From assembly GCA_024274785.1 (NCBI GenBank), contig JAJSAM010000030.1:62001-126000 (forward strand): a stretch of 64,000 nucleotides of DNA, read 5' to 3'. Source of the DNA: Planctomycetota bacterium. Its GTDB lineage: Bacteria; Planctomycetota; JAJSAM01. The notes beneath the pieces are model-generated. The model had not been told where the DNA came from and did not search any database. It saw nothing but the letters and a program-made list of their open reading frames with translations. This document shows, piece after piece, positions 9,321 through 17,275 of the stretch (its first letter is position 1; the number at the start of each line of letters is the position of its first letter). The position numbers were made by a program, and so were the translations under genes.

Positions 9321-11042
9321 TCAGTTCATCCCGCCCCCTCCGTAGCTCTTGTTCCGGTGATCCTTGCCGTGGCACTTCAGGGAGCAGCTTCCGCGAAAGC
9401 GGCCGTTGTCGTTGAATTCCAGCTGACCGCGTCGATTCGGAAACACCACCCGCGTATCGAAGTTGATCAGGTGGGTCTGTGAGCCCGTGGTCTGGGCCTC
9501 GACCCCGTGCGGTGCGTGACAGGCCGAGCAGGTGGCATCCTCGCCCTCGATGTGCTTGCGATGGTCGTCGAAACTCTCGTCGCCGAGAATCGACGCCCGT
9601 TCGTGACACTTGTAGCAGACATCGTAAGCCTGGGGTGTCTCGGTGTTGGGGCTCACCGTGTCGTAGCGACGCTCCAGGAGGAAGCTCCATCGCGATCCAT
9701 GCGGTCCCCGCGGACCGGACCCACCGACCTGCACGCCGGAGTCGTTGTTGTGGCAATCCGAACAGGTCACCATGCTCGTGACCGTCAGCGGCGCTCGCAG
9801 GCTGGGCACATCCGGATTCCGGCCGACCGCGAAGACGGGGTGATAGGACGGGTTGCCGATATCGAAGAGACGGCGGATGTTCGGCTGCTGCGCGACCCGC
9901 GGAATCCGGTCCTGGTTTCCGGAGGTGTCGTCGGCATGGCACTTCAGACACACTTCGTACTCGATCGTCGCCTCGGCGAGCGGCGTCCCGGACGAGCTGA
10001 ATCCGGAAACGCCGGCGAGTGCGCTCGGGAGACCGTTCGAATTCGGTGGCGCGTTCGAAGTGCGGTGCGGATTGTGACAATCCACACACTCGGCGTGAGT
10101 GCGACGGCCGTCGGGGATCTCCGTCGGGTCATGGGTTCCGGTGGTCTGGTTCGCCCGGTGGGCTCTCCACTTCTGCAATTCCGCGGCGATATCCCGGCTG
10201 GCGACCGTACCGGAGTGGCAGGGCAGGCACACGTCCTCTTCAGCGACGCTCACGAGCAGCCGTTCCCGGCCTTCGGCGGCGTGCGGACTGTGACAGCTCC
10301 GGCAGGCATTCTCGGCGACGGTGGTGAAGGTCGAGTTCGGCCAGGGATCCGTTCCCGCCCCGCTCCAGGTCGCCGTCGAAACGGCATGGGTCGAAACGGT
10401 CCAGCCCGGAATGTCATGGCAGGAGACGCAGATCGCGCCGCTTCGCGGGTCGGCCACGAGGAACTTCCCGAAGATGTTGTTGTGGGGGTCGTGACAGGAC
10501 GTGCACTGCATCCGACCGGCGGCGTCGAGCAGCGTCCGCCCTTCGAGGGTCGGCGTGGGGCGAAGCTCGCCACCCGACGCCGCGAGTGCCGCCGAGTAGG
10601 GGAAGGAGATCGGGTGGTCGTCGGAGAGGTCGAGCCCGATGCGCGACCGGCCCGGCGGGATCAGGCGGCTTCCGGCGGGCTCGATCTCCGCCACCCGGCT
10701 CAGCACCTCTCCCGGGGCGATGGTCCCGTCGTGGCAGGAGAGGCAGAGCCTCGAGGCTCCGGACGGCTGCCCGGGCGCGACCTTGAGAGTCGAGGAGTCG
10801 TAGGTCTGGTACGCTCCGCCCGGATCTCGTCGATTCCAGAGCGGCGCCTGCGGGCTCGCGCTGTGAGGGGTGTGGCAGAAGATGCAGATCTTGTCCTCGG
10901 TGGCGGCCTTGATCGACCCCGGACCGCTGGCGGACAGGTTGTGGGGGGAGTTCCTCACGTCCTGGGCCGAGGAGAGGCCGACAAAGGAGAAGAAGAGCAG
11001 GAAGACGACGGCAAGAATCGACGCAACGGTCCCTGATTTCAT
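9321..11042 (-). CDS. Dodecaheme c-type cytochrome
   Basis: 573-residue exported multiheme cytochrome. The signal peptide ends near SSA-Q (residues 26/27). Eleven CXXCH motifs begin at C53, 100, 180, 205, 247, 272, 319, 365, 427, 476 and 505. A twelfth site is CX3CH (C553-SLK-CH). Residues 28-210 are homologous to the whole tetraheme protein at 15345-15977, including the IC-x-x-CHTPH, LWN, SSTL, GQP, LCLSCHDGT and DHPISF blocks; the rest is an eight-haem extension. The start at 11042 overlaps the upstream NHL gene by 4 bases, placing it last in a five-gene operon. It is likely the terminal periplasmic or extracellular electron carrier of the locus. The longer upstream frame (to 12050) overlaps the NHL gene and is not coding. 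Confidence 0.88.
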   Translation of the reverse strand: MKSGTVASILAVVFLLFFSFVGLSSAQDVRNSPHNLSASGPGSIKAATEDKICIFCHTPHSASPQAPLWNRRDPGGAYQTYDSSTLKVAPGQPSGASRLCLSCHDGTIAPGEVLSRVAEIEPAGSRLIPPGRSRIGLDLSDDHPISFPYSAALAASGGELRPTPTLEGRTLLDAAGRMQCTSCHDPHNNIFGKFLVADPRSGAICVSCHDIPGWTVSTHAVSTATWSGAGTDPWPNSTFTTVAENACRSCHSPHAAEGRERLLVSVAEEDVCLPCHSGTVASRDIAAELQKWRAHRANQTTGTHDPTEIPDGRRTHAECVDCHNPHRTSNAPPNSNGLPSALAGVSGFSSSGTPLAEATIEYEVCLKCHADDTSGNQDRIPRVAQQPNIRRLFDIGNPSYHPVFAVGRNPDVPSLRAPLTVTSMVTCSDCHNNDSGVQVGGSGPRGPHGSRWSFLLERRYDTVSPNTETPQAYDVCYKCHERASILGDESFDDHRKHIEGEDATCSACHAPHGVEAQTTGSQTHLINFDTRVVFPNRRGQLEFNDNGRFRGSCSLKCHGKDHRNKSYGGGGMN

Positions 11043-12154
11043 GGTTTCTCCTCGCTCCGAAGATACTCGAACACCTGGACGCGCGAGTTGTAGGTGTCCG
11101 CCACGTAGATAAGCCCGCGCTCGTCGATCGCAAGCCCCGCCGGCAACGCCAATTCCCCCGGAAGATCGCCGGCGGAGCCGAACGCCAGGAGGAGCCGGCC
11201 GGAGAGGTCGAAGATCTGGACGTTGTCGAAGAGCGCGTCGACGGCGTAGATGTGCCCCTCCGGATCCTCCGCGACCCCCTTCGGCCGCTGAAGGTCCCCG
11301 CTGGCATCCCCGGCCTGCCCGATACTGCCGAGGAGTTCGCCTGCGGGGGAGACTATGGCGACCCGGAAGTTCATGCTGTCCGATACCAGCAGCCGGCCTC
11401 CGGAAGCCATGGCCAGATGGGCGGGATACCGGAAACGGACCGACAGATCGTCCAGCGGCCGCCCCTCGAGATCGAACCGCCGCACCACGTGCTCCCCCGC
11501 ATCCGCCACGAAGAGCACGCCTCGATCCACATCCACGGCGAGCCCCGCGGGCCGGACGAAACTCCGGCTCAGAATTCGGTCGAACGAGCCGTCGGACCGG
11601 TACCGGACGAGCATGCGAAGCCCGGAGTCGCAGACGAGCAGGCGGCCCTGGTCGTCGAAGGCGACCGCGACCGGCGCCTTGAGCCGCCGGCCCTCGGCCG
11701 CCTCCTCGATCACGACGTGCCCCCCCTTCACCAGATCGAACAGATGCACCACGTTGGTGCCGATGTCGGTCACCGCCAGTTGCGTCGGACCGGGTTCCCC
11801 CTCTCCTCCGGGGCCGGTGCCGGCGGATTGGCCCGTGACGGCGATGGCGTAGGGGCGGTGGAGCCGGGCGGTCTCGCGGCCGCCGATGAAGTCGAGCAGG
11901 GCATTCCCGAGCCCCCCCTCGAGACCGAGGTCCGCGGGCGAGTTGAATGCCCCGACATATCGAATACGAGCCTCTCCCGGCGGAGGGGGCCACGACAGAT
12001 CCACCAGGGCCGAAGGCAGGTGGCCCGGGCTGGCGCAGCCCATGCCGCAAAGGCAGGCCACGAGCAGGGCTGCGGGAAGACTACCGGAGAACCTGATGCC
12101 GAACCTCCCTCTGGTCTGCGCCGAAACCGGGCCGGAATTCGAGGGCCGCCGCAT
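11039..12154 (-). CDS. NHL-repeat beta-propeller lipoprotein
   Basis: Envelope protein predicted to fold as a six-bladed NHL propeller. Repeats of the form LxxPxGLAVD...G.LFVADAGEHVVRRFD, then VAEDPEGHIYAVDALFDNVQIFD and GLAIDERGLIYVADTYNSRVQVF occupy the C-terminal ~280 residues. A lipobox-like LLVACLCGMGC lies near the N-terminus. Start choice is uncertain. ATG 12154 gives a long signal n-region. ATG 12223 begins just after the barrel's stop codon. A strong AGAGGGAGG lies 6 bases before an ATC at 12097, which would start the protein exactly at RFSGSLPAALL. It sits between the barrel gene and the dodecaheme gene (4-base overlap). It is paralogous in fold to 14167-15228. NHL propellers accompany many outer-membrane cytochrome clusters, probably as scaffolds. 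Confidence 0.8.
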   Translation of the reverse strand: MRRPSNSGPVSAQTRGRFGIRFSGSLPAALLVACLCGMGCASPGHLPSALVDLSWPPPPGEARIRYVGAFNSPADLGLEGGLGNALLDFIGGRETARLHRPYAIAVTGQSAGTGPGGEGEPGPTQLAVTDIGTNVVHLFDLVKGGHVVIEEAAEGRRLKAPVAVAFDDQGRLLVCDSGLRMLVRYRSDGSFDRILSRSFVRPAGLAVDVDRGVLFVADAGEHVVRRFDLEGRPLDDLSVRFRYPAHLAMASGGRLLVSDSMNFRVAIVSPAGELLGSIGQAGDASGDLQRPKGVAEDPEGHIYAVDALFDNVQIFDLSGRLLLAFGSAGDLPGELALPAGLAIDERGLIYVADTYNSRVQVFEYLRSEEKP

Positions 12155-12226
12155 CCGGCCCGGTCCCACGGTCCGTCGGCTGAAGCCCGAGCGGCACCAC
12201 CAACGCCCGGCTTTTCCGATCAAAGC

Positions 12227-14170
12227 CTACCATCGTCTGGCCACGGTGAAGATCGCGAAGGTGTCGCCGTATTTCCGGGCATCGGCATCGATCGACCGAT
12301 AACGGGCGTCCAGTTCCAATCGCCAGTCACCATACCGGTAGCTGAGCCCGAGCCTCAAGTTGAGCTCACCGAGGTTGGCTCCCCTCCGCCGCTCCATTCG
12401 GTAGGCAGGCTCGAAATGAAGGAGGAACCGCCGGCCGATCTTCGCCTGCACGATGCCCTGGAACGTATCGATCTGCAGGTCATTGCCATCCGGGTACGTG
12501 GTGCGGGTCTCGTTCACGCTCGCGCCGATCGTCGCATCACGGCCGATCTCGGTGCGGTAGGCGATCTCGGCCATGATCTGGGAGAAGGACGTATACGTGG
12601 AATCGCTGTCCTCGTACTCCCCGCGGATCCGGAAATCTCCCAGCGCCAGGTCGATGCCGAGCACGAGGTCGTCGGAGTCCTGCAGGGCCCGGCCGGGATC
12701 GCCGTAAACGACATCCTGGTCGACGGTGAGCTTCCGGACGTAGAGGCGCAGAGCCTCGACCAGGTAGAGTTCCACCGACATGAGGTGCTGCGTCGTGTCG
12801 AAGGTCAGGTCCGGCGCCGTCTGGTACTCGTAGTCGACGAGGACGGTATCCCCCTCCAGGATGCGGCCGCCGGGGATACGCCTGATCTCGACCAGTCGAT
12901 CCCGGCGGATCAACCGGTAGTCGAGCCCCTCGTCGTAGATGGTGGTCCGGTCCGCATTGGAGACCACCACGCTGTCCGAAACCACGTCCTGTTGCGAGAG
13001 CAGGGTGACGACATCGATCGAGAGCGTGACTTCCTCGCCGATCACCGGAACGGTGGCGCTCTCAAGGTTGTTCTCCTGGCGCTCGAGGCCCCCGCGGTAC
13101 TGGAGGATCAACATTCCGATGGGGATGCTCTTCTGGTACCGGAGATCGAGGGAGCCTCCCACCTGCCGGATCTTGCCGTCGGAGAGCTCATCCCGGGACA
13201 TCCGGCCCGCGAGGATCGTCGTCAGGCTCTCGTAGAGGTAGTGGGTGAAGGATTGTCCCAGAGAGTGGCGCGCGGAATCCCGGGAGGCTTCGTAACGGCT
13301 GAACTCATAGCGTGTCCGGCTCCGCAGTTCCGGGGCCGGAAACCACCGGATGTCTTCGGAGAGGGTCAGGGTGCGGTAGGGCGAGGTGCCGGTCCGATCG
13401 AAGACGCTCAGATTGGTGTGGAGATCAACGCCGGACAGGACATCCGACGGGGCACTCGCGATCGTGTTCTGCAACAGGAAGGTCTGCAGGCGAAAGAGTT
13501 GATCCTCGGCCTCGGATCGCTCCTGGTCGACCCACTCGCTGACGTAGTTGAATCTCGTTCGAAAGCGGCGGGAGGGGGTATGCCGGAACCCCAGGCTGAC
13601 GGAATCGCGCAGTTCGAGGGTGTCGGAGTTGAGACCGTCCGTCTCGAGGTAGCTCCGATTGACCCGCAGAGCTCCGATCAGTGCCGGCAGCGACAACCCG
13701 AGGTTGGCCCCGAAGACCTTCCGGTCGGTCTGCACGATCGGGGAAGGGCCGAATCGTTCCAGGACGCCCCGCTCCCGGGCCTGCAGGGCGTAGAACGTGA
13801 TCGGGTAGGCGTGCTCGGGGAGGAAGTTCAGCGACACGTCGTAGCCGGGGTACGGCTCGAAGTCCGCGTTGGCGTAGGTAACGCCGAGCAACCCCCCGAG
13901 CGAGAACCGCAGGAACTTCGGATCGTAGACCCGCCCCGCGACCCGGACCCCCACTTCCGAGCGCAAGAGGAACGCGTTGTGGCGGGTATCCTCGGTTCGG
14001 GTATTGCTCATCTCCGCTCCAGCGAGGAAGTGCCCCCCGATGGTCTCGAGCCGGGAGCCGCCGGAACGGCGCTGATAGGCGGGGCGGCTGGCGCAGGCCG
14101 TCACGAGGGTCGCGATCAGGATTGCGACGGAGGTCCGGGCCACCCACATGCTGGGCCGTGCCGCCGTCAT
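12227..14170 (-). CDS. Outer-membrane beta-barrel with lipobox (candidate conduit porin)
   Basis: 647-residue protein. The N-terminus ends in a lipobox-like ILIATLVTACAS. The body consists of about two dozen alternating amphipathic strands rich in Tyr, Arg, Glu and Asp (for example RTRYEFSRYEAS, LRLGLSYRYGDW), and the last residue is Trp, as expected for a barrel recognised by the BAM machinery. No CXXCH is present. It is flanked on both sides by NHL lipoprotein genes with 4-base overlap upstream. In porin-cytochrome complexes (MtrABC of Shewanella, OmbB/OmaB/OmcB of Geobacter) a barrel of this size surrounds a periplasmic multiheme protein. By context this is the barrel of an analogous complex. 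There is no detectable MtrB similarity by eye; the family is not recognised. Confidence 0.75.
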   Translation of the reverse strand: MTAARPSMWVARTSVAILIATLVTACASRPAYQRRSGGSRLETIGGHFLAGAEMSNTRTEDTRHNAFLLRSEVGVRVAGRVYDPKFLRFSLGGLLGVTYANADFEPYPGYDVSLNFLPEHAYPITFYALQARERGVLERFGPSPIVQTDRKVFGANLGLSLPALIGALRVNRSYLETDGLNSDTLELRDSVSLGFRHTPSRRFRTRFNYVSEWVDQERSEAEDQLFRLQTFLLQNTIASAPSDVLSGVDLHTNLSVFDRTGTSPYRTLTLSEDIRWFPAPELRSRTRYEFSRYEASRDSARHSLGQSFTHYLYESLTTILAGRMSRDELSDGKIRQVGGSLDLRYQKSIPIGMLILQYRGGLERQENNLESATVPVIGEEVTLSIDVVTLLSQQDVVSDSVVVSNADRTTIYDEGLDYRLIRRDRLVEIRRIPGGRILEGDTVLVDYEYQTAPDLTFDTTQHLMSVELYLVEALRLYVRKLTVDQDVVYGDPGRALQDSDDLVLGIDLALGDFRIRGEYEDSDSTYTSFSQIMAEIAYRTEIGRDATIGASVNETRTTYPDGNDLQIDTFQGIVQAKIGRRFLLHFEPAYRMERRRGANLGELNLRLGLSYRYGDWRLELDARYRSIDADARKYGDTFAIFTVARRW

Positions 14171-15228
14171 TTCACCCGCAGGAACCCATAGACGTTGACC
14201 TTGTGCGGTCCCGACTGACTCGTCGCGAACAACACGTGGTCGAGCTCGAAGCCTTCGGCGGCGCGATCCCGGAACGAGGAGACGGCTTCCCGGCTGATCG
14301 CGAGTCCGGCCGGGAGATTCAGCGCGCCGAGCTGCGTGCCCGGTTCACCGAAAAAGAGCAGCAGTTTCCCGTCTTTATCGAAGATCTGGATGTTCTCGAA
14401 GGCGGCGTCGGCCACGTAGACCCGGCCCTCGCCATCGACCGCCACGCCCCGGGGCCGCATGAATTGCCCGGGCTTGTTCCCGACCGAACCGTAGCTGCGC
14501 ACAAAAGTGCCGTCCGTCGTGATCTGCTGCACGCGGAAGTGAAAGCTGTCCGAGACGTATAGATCCCCCTGGGGGCCGAGAGTCAGTGCGAGCGGATAGT
14601 AGAACTCACCGTCATTCGGCCCCTCTTTGCCGATCCGCCGGAGCTCTTCACCGCTGGTGCGGTCGAGGACCACCACCGCGTGGTTCGCGATGTCGGTGAC
14701 ATAGAGCCGATCCCCGGTGGCGACGATCCCGATCGGCTTCCAGCGCTCCGGATCCCCGAAAGCCCCCCGGTAGCGGTCGTCCGGTCCGAACACGAGCACC
14801 TTCCTGCTCTTCGAATCGGTCACGTATTTCGAACCATCCGGGGCCACCGCGATATCGATGGGCATCTGGAAGATTCCGAGGTTCTCCGGATCGAGGGGCC
14901 GCATCTCCCCCCGCTCGATGTCCAGCACGTCCACCCCCGGAAGTCCGGGATCGCAGACATAGATCCGCCCTTCCCACCAGGCGACGCCGTGGGCCCGCCG
15001 GATGAACCGGTCGTCCTCCTCCGACCCGATCACGAATTCCCGGAACGCGCTGGTTCCCTCCACGTCCTCCGCCGCGGCATACCGGGCGAGAAGCTGGAGC
15101 CGGGGCGCGGCGGGCGGCGGCGGGTAGAAGATGGCGGGCCCCATGTCGGCCGATCCGGTGGCGGAGCAGGCGGCGAGAGAGGCGGCCGGAGCGACCATGG
15201 CGATGAGGACGAGGGTACGGATGATCAT
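14167..15228 (-). CDS. NHL-repeat beta-propeller lipoprotein
   Basis: 353-residue lipoprotein. The signal peptide ends in APAASLAAC (lipid Cys about residue 21). Five to six NHL blades follow, for example PIDIAVAPDGSKYVTDSKSRKVLVF, PLALTLGPQGDLYVSDSFHF and PRGVAVDGEGRVYVADAAFENIQIFD (bases about 15010-14300). It shares fold and blade sequences with 11039-12154, so the two are paralogs bracketing the barrel gene. Overlap with the barrel start is 4 bases. No haem motif is present. The role is inferred as an outer-membrane-attached scaffold or partner of the cytochromes. The start ATG 15228 is supported by an immediate signal peptide and AGGTGCAAG upstream. Confidence 0.82.
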   Translation of the reverse strand: MIIRTLVLIAMVAPAASLAACSATGSADMGPAIFYPPPPAAPRLQLLARYAAAEDVEGTSAFREFVIGSEEDDRFIRRAHGVAWWEGRIYVCDPGLPGVDVLDIERGEMRPLDPENLGIFQMPIDIAVAPDGSKYVTDSKSRKVLVFGPDDRYRGAFGDPERWKPIGIVATGDRLYVTDIANHAVVVLDRTSGEELRRIGKEGPNDGEFYYPLALTLGPQGDLYVSDSFHFRVQQITTDGTFVRSYGSVGNKPGQFMRPRGVAVDGEGRVYVADAAFENIQIFDKDGKLLLFFGEPGTQLGALNLPAGLAISREAVSSFRDRAAEGFELDHVLFATSQSGPHKVNVYGFLRVK

Positions 15229-15268
15229 CTTGCACCTCGGAGATCGGAGGAGCCCGGACAGACCGAAA

Positions 15269-15300
15269 GGGCGCGCTCCGCCGAACAGCGGAGCGCGCCC
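15269..15300 (-). terminator. Strong stem-loop between cytochrome and NHL genes
   Basis: Perfect 13-bp stem GGGCGCGCTCCGC/GCGGAGCGCGCCC with a 6-base loop, between the tetraheme stop (15345) and the NHL start (15228). On the minus strand it is followed by CTTTCGG only. It may attenuate transcription so that the first cytochrome is made in excess over the rest of the operon, or protect its mRNA 3' end. Confidence 0.65.
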
Positions 15301-15344
15301 CGATTCACTCTCTAAGCTGTGAACCTCCTGCGTGCGGCGAGCGA

Positions 15345-15977
15345 CTACTTGTTGTGGCAGGTCAGGCAGAGCGCGCTGGCGGTGTTGGCGATCCGAAGCA
15401 GGTTGGTATTCCCGTCAGCGTCATGCACGTCGTGGCAGGAGCTGCATTCCAGCTTGCCGCCCACGAGCAGGTCGGCATTGATCGTGCCACCGAGACCGGA
15501 GTTGGTGGTGCTCGGGGGGAACAGCTCTCCGTCCGTAGTGGCCAGAGTGTCATCGTAGGTGAAGGAGATCGGGTGGTCGTTGCTGAGATCGGTCCCGACC
15601 AATGCACCGCCGGTGATCATCGTCGAACCGGTAGCGCCACCGAAAGAGTCGAGCGCCACGGTGCCGTCATGGCAACTCAGGCAGAGCTTCGAAACACCAT
15701 CGGGCTGGCCGAGGTCGGTGGCGTCGAGCGTGCTGCTCGAGTAGAGCGTGAAGGTAGCCGCGGTCACCTCGTGGTTCCAGAGAGGCGAGTCGGCGACGGT
15801 CATGTCCGCATCGTGAGGAGTGTGGCAGGTGATGCAGATCTCGGTGGTAGTGTTCCAGGACTCGCCGGAGAAGTCGTGCTCACTATTCACGATTCCTCCC
15901 TTGGCCGCGGGTGAGAGCATGAACAGTCCCGCCGCAAGAACAACCAGCCCCAGCACGACTGCGCTTCTGATTCTCAT
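15345..15977 (-). CDS. Small tetraheme c-type cytochrome
   Basis: 210-residue exported cytochrome with four CXXCH motifs at C48, C99, C178 and C204 after a signal peptide (about residues 1-27). Characteristic blocks are HDFSG, CITCHTPH, PLWNHE, YSSSTL, GQPDG, LCLSCHDGT, NDHPISF and CSSCHDVH. The same blocks recur in the first third of the dodecaheme protein and in the interrupted gene at 20853-21524, defining a tetraheme module. It is the first gene of the minus-strand operon and likely the abundant periplasmic shuttle. GGGAGAAAG precedes the ATG. A promoter at 16091-16119 gives a leader of about 105 bases. Confidence 0.9.
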   Translation of the reverse strand: MRIRSAVVLGLVVLAAGLFMLSPAAKGGIVNSEHDFSGESWNTTTEICITCHTPHDADMTVADSPLWNHEVTAATFTLYSSSTLDATDLGQPDGVSKLCLSCHDGTVALDSFGGATGSTMITGGALVGTDLSNDHPISFTYDDTLATTDGELFPPSTTNSGLGGTINADLLVGGKLECSSCHDVHDADGNTNLLRIANTASALCLTCHNK

Positions 15978-16090
15978 CGTCTTTCTCCCAAAAAGGTCTC
16001 ATGCTGCCCTCACAGCCCGCAGGGCGAGTAGCAGCGATCTGCACTTCGTCGAAACCCTGAATATTCTCGGGTTCCATCTATCTGGAGAGC

Positions 16091-16119
16091 ATTATAGTTG
16101 GGTCAACCAAGCGGACAAA
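16091..16119 (-). promoter_or_regulatory. Sigma-70-type promoter of the cytochrome/NHL/barrel operon
   Basis: On the minus strand TTTGTC (16119-16114) and a perfect TATAAT (16096-16091) are separated by 17 bases. The surrounding 60 bases are much richer in A+T than the genome. Transcription should start near 16084, 107 bases before the tetraheme ATG. A TTGACC closer to the -10 is too near to serve as -35. Confidence 0.6.
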
Positions 16120-16237
16120 CTCATTAACGAGGGTTTTTGAATGAATTAGATGAGTCCTATCAAACGTTCGAAAGAATGCGTTTCTGTTGTTCCACCCTCT
16201 CTTCCTCCCCTTCGTTCCAGTCAAGAGGTACCGACCG

Positions 16238-17233
16238 ATGCGCCGCACCGCTCTTCCCGCCGAACTGCTCACCGGCCTGGTCATCGCCCTGGCCTGCCTC
16301 TCCGGCTTTCCCGGAAAAGCCACGGCGGACGGCAACGGAGAGACCGCTGCTCCGGCGGTCGACGAGGACGCCCCGGCCGAGGCGGCCCCGGAGGCAGCGC
16401 CCCCGCCGGTGCGGATCGTCAAGGTCTCCGACTCCTGCTACGCCGGGCTCCAGCCGCAGGGCAAATCCAACGCCGGCTTCATCGTGGGGACGAAAGCCGT
16501 GCTGGTGGTGGATTGCTTCGGCTCGCCCGAGAGAGGAGCGGATCTCCTTCGCGAGGTGAATCTGGTCACCGACAAGCCCATCAGGTACGTGGTCCTCACC
16601 CACTGGCACTACGACCACAGTGTCGGGAACCAGGCCTTCCCTCCGGAGGCCACCATCCTCGCCGCCCGAAAGTCGGCGGAGACGCTCGAGAAGCGGCTCA
16701 AGGCCGATCGGCTGCTGCTCGGGCCGGGCTCGGGGATGCACGGAACGATCGGGATCGGAAAGGTCCGGAACGTGGGAGTCATTCTCGATAAGGAGAAGAA
16801 GATCGACCTCGGAGGGATCGAGGTGAGGATCGTGCCCGCCGGGAACTGCCACTCCGCGGGCGATCTCGTCGTCTTTGTTCCGTCCGAAAAGGTACTCTTC
16901 ACCGGCGACCTCGTCTGGAGCGGCCTTCACCCGAATATCTCGGGCGGATCCACTTTCCGCTGGATCGCCTCGCTGGCCGGTCTCGCGAAGTTCGAGGTGG
17001 AGAAGATCGTGCCGGGTCACGGAAAACTCGGAGGAAAGGACCTGCTCTCGACGCAGCGCCGCTACCTGATGTCGATCCGGCGCATGGTCAAGCACCTCGC
17101 CAGGAAACAGGTGCCCGCGGAGGAGATCTTCAAGAAGGTCAGGATCCCCGAGAGTTACCGGGACCTCGGCTTCGCTTCGTTCTGGCCCGCCAGCCTCAAG
17201 TTCATCTACGGGGAGCTGTCGCGTGGGAAATAG
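16238..17233 (+). CDS. Secreted metallo-beta-lactamase-fold hydrolase
   Basis: 331-residue exported enzyme. Signal peptide about residues 1-30, then an Ala/Pro/Glu-rich linker and an MBL domain. The dinuclear metal ligands are visible: H122, H124, D126, H127 (HWHYDH), H205 (GNCHSAGD), D224 (FTGDLVW) and H261 (PGHG). The ATG at 16238 is preceded by AAGAGG; the longer frame lacks a ribosome binding site. It resembles the periplasmic MBL proteins near thiosulfate or quinoprotein oxidation genes and class B3-like hydrolases; the substrate is unknown. It lies between two divergent cytochrome gene sets, so it may serve the same electron-transfer process, but that is only context. It is divergent from the tetraheme gene with a 260-base spacer. 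Confidence 0.82.
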   Translation: MRRTALPAELLTGLVIALACLSGFPGKATADGNGETAAPAVDEDAPAEAAPEAAPPPVRIVKVSDSCYAGLQPQGKSNAGFIVGTKAVLVVDCFGSPERGADLLREVNLVTDKPIRYVVLTHWHYDHSVGNQAFPPEATILAARKSAETLEKRLKADRLLLGPGSGMHGTIGIGKVRNVGVILDKEKKIDLGGIEVRIVPAGNCHSAGDLVVFVPSEKVLFTGDLVWSGLHPNISGGSTFRWIASLAGLAKFEVEKIVPGHGKLGGKDLLSTQRRYLMSIRRMVKHLARKQVPAEEIFKKVRIPESYRDLGFASFWPASLKFIYGELSRGK

Positions 17234-17275
17234 GCCGGCCGGAACCTGCGCCCGCAAGCGGGAACGCAGCGGGAA

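Noticed and set aside
11043-12050. Extension of the dodecaheme cytochrome to 12050
   Set aside because: It covers the NHL gene in another frame and places the signal peptide in the middle of the protein.
15978-16084. Possible c-di-GMP or other riboswitch in the tetraheme leader
   Set aside because: The leader folds only into small GC hairpins (GCAG/CTGC, GCCC/GGGC). The conserved GEMM blocks are not present.
16101-16109. TTGACC as the -35 of the cytochrome promoter
   Set aside because: Only a few bases separate it from TATAAT; TTTGTC at 17-base spacing is the workable -35.
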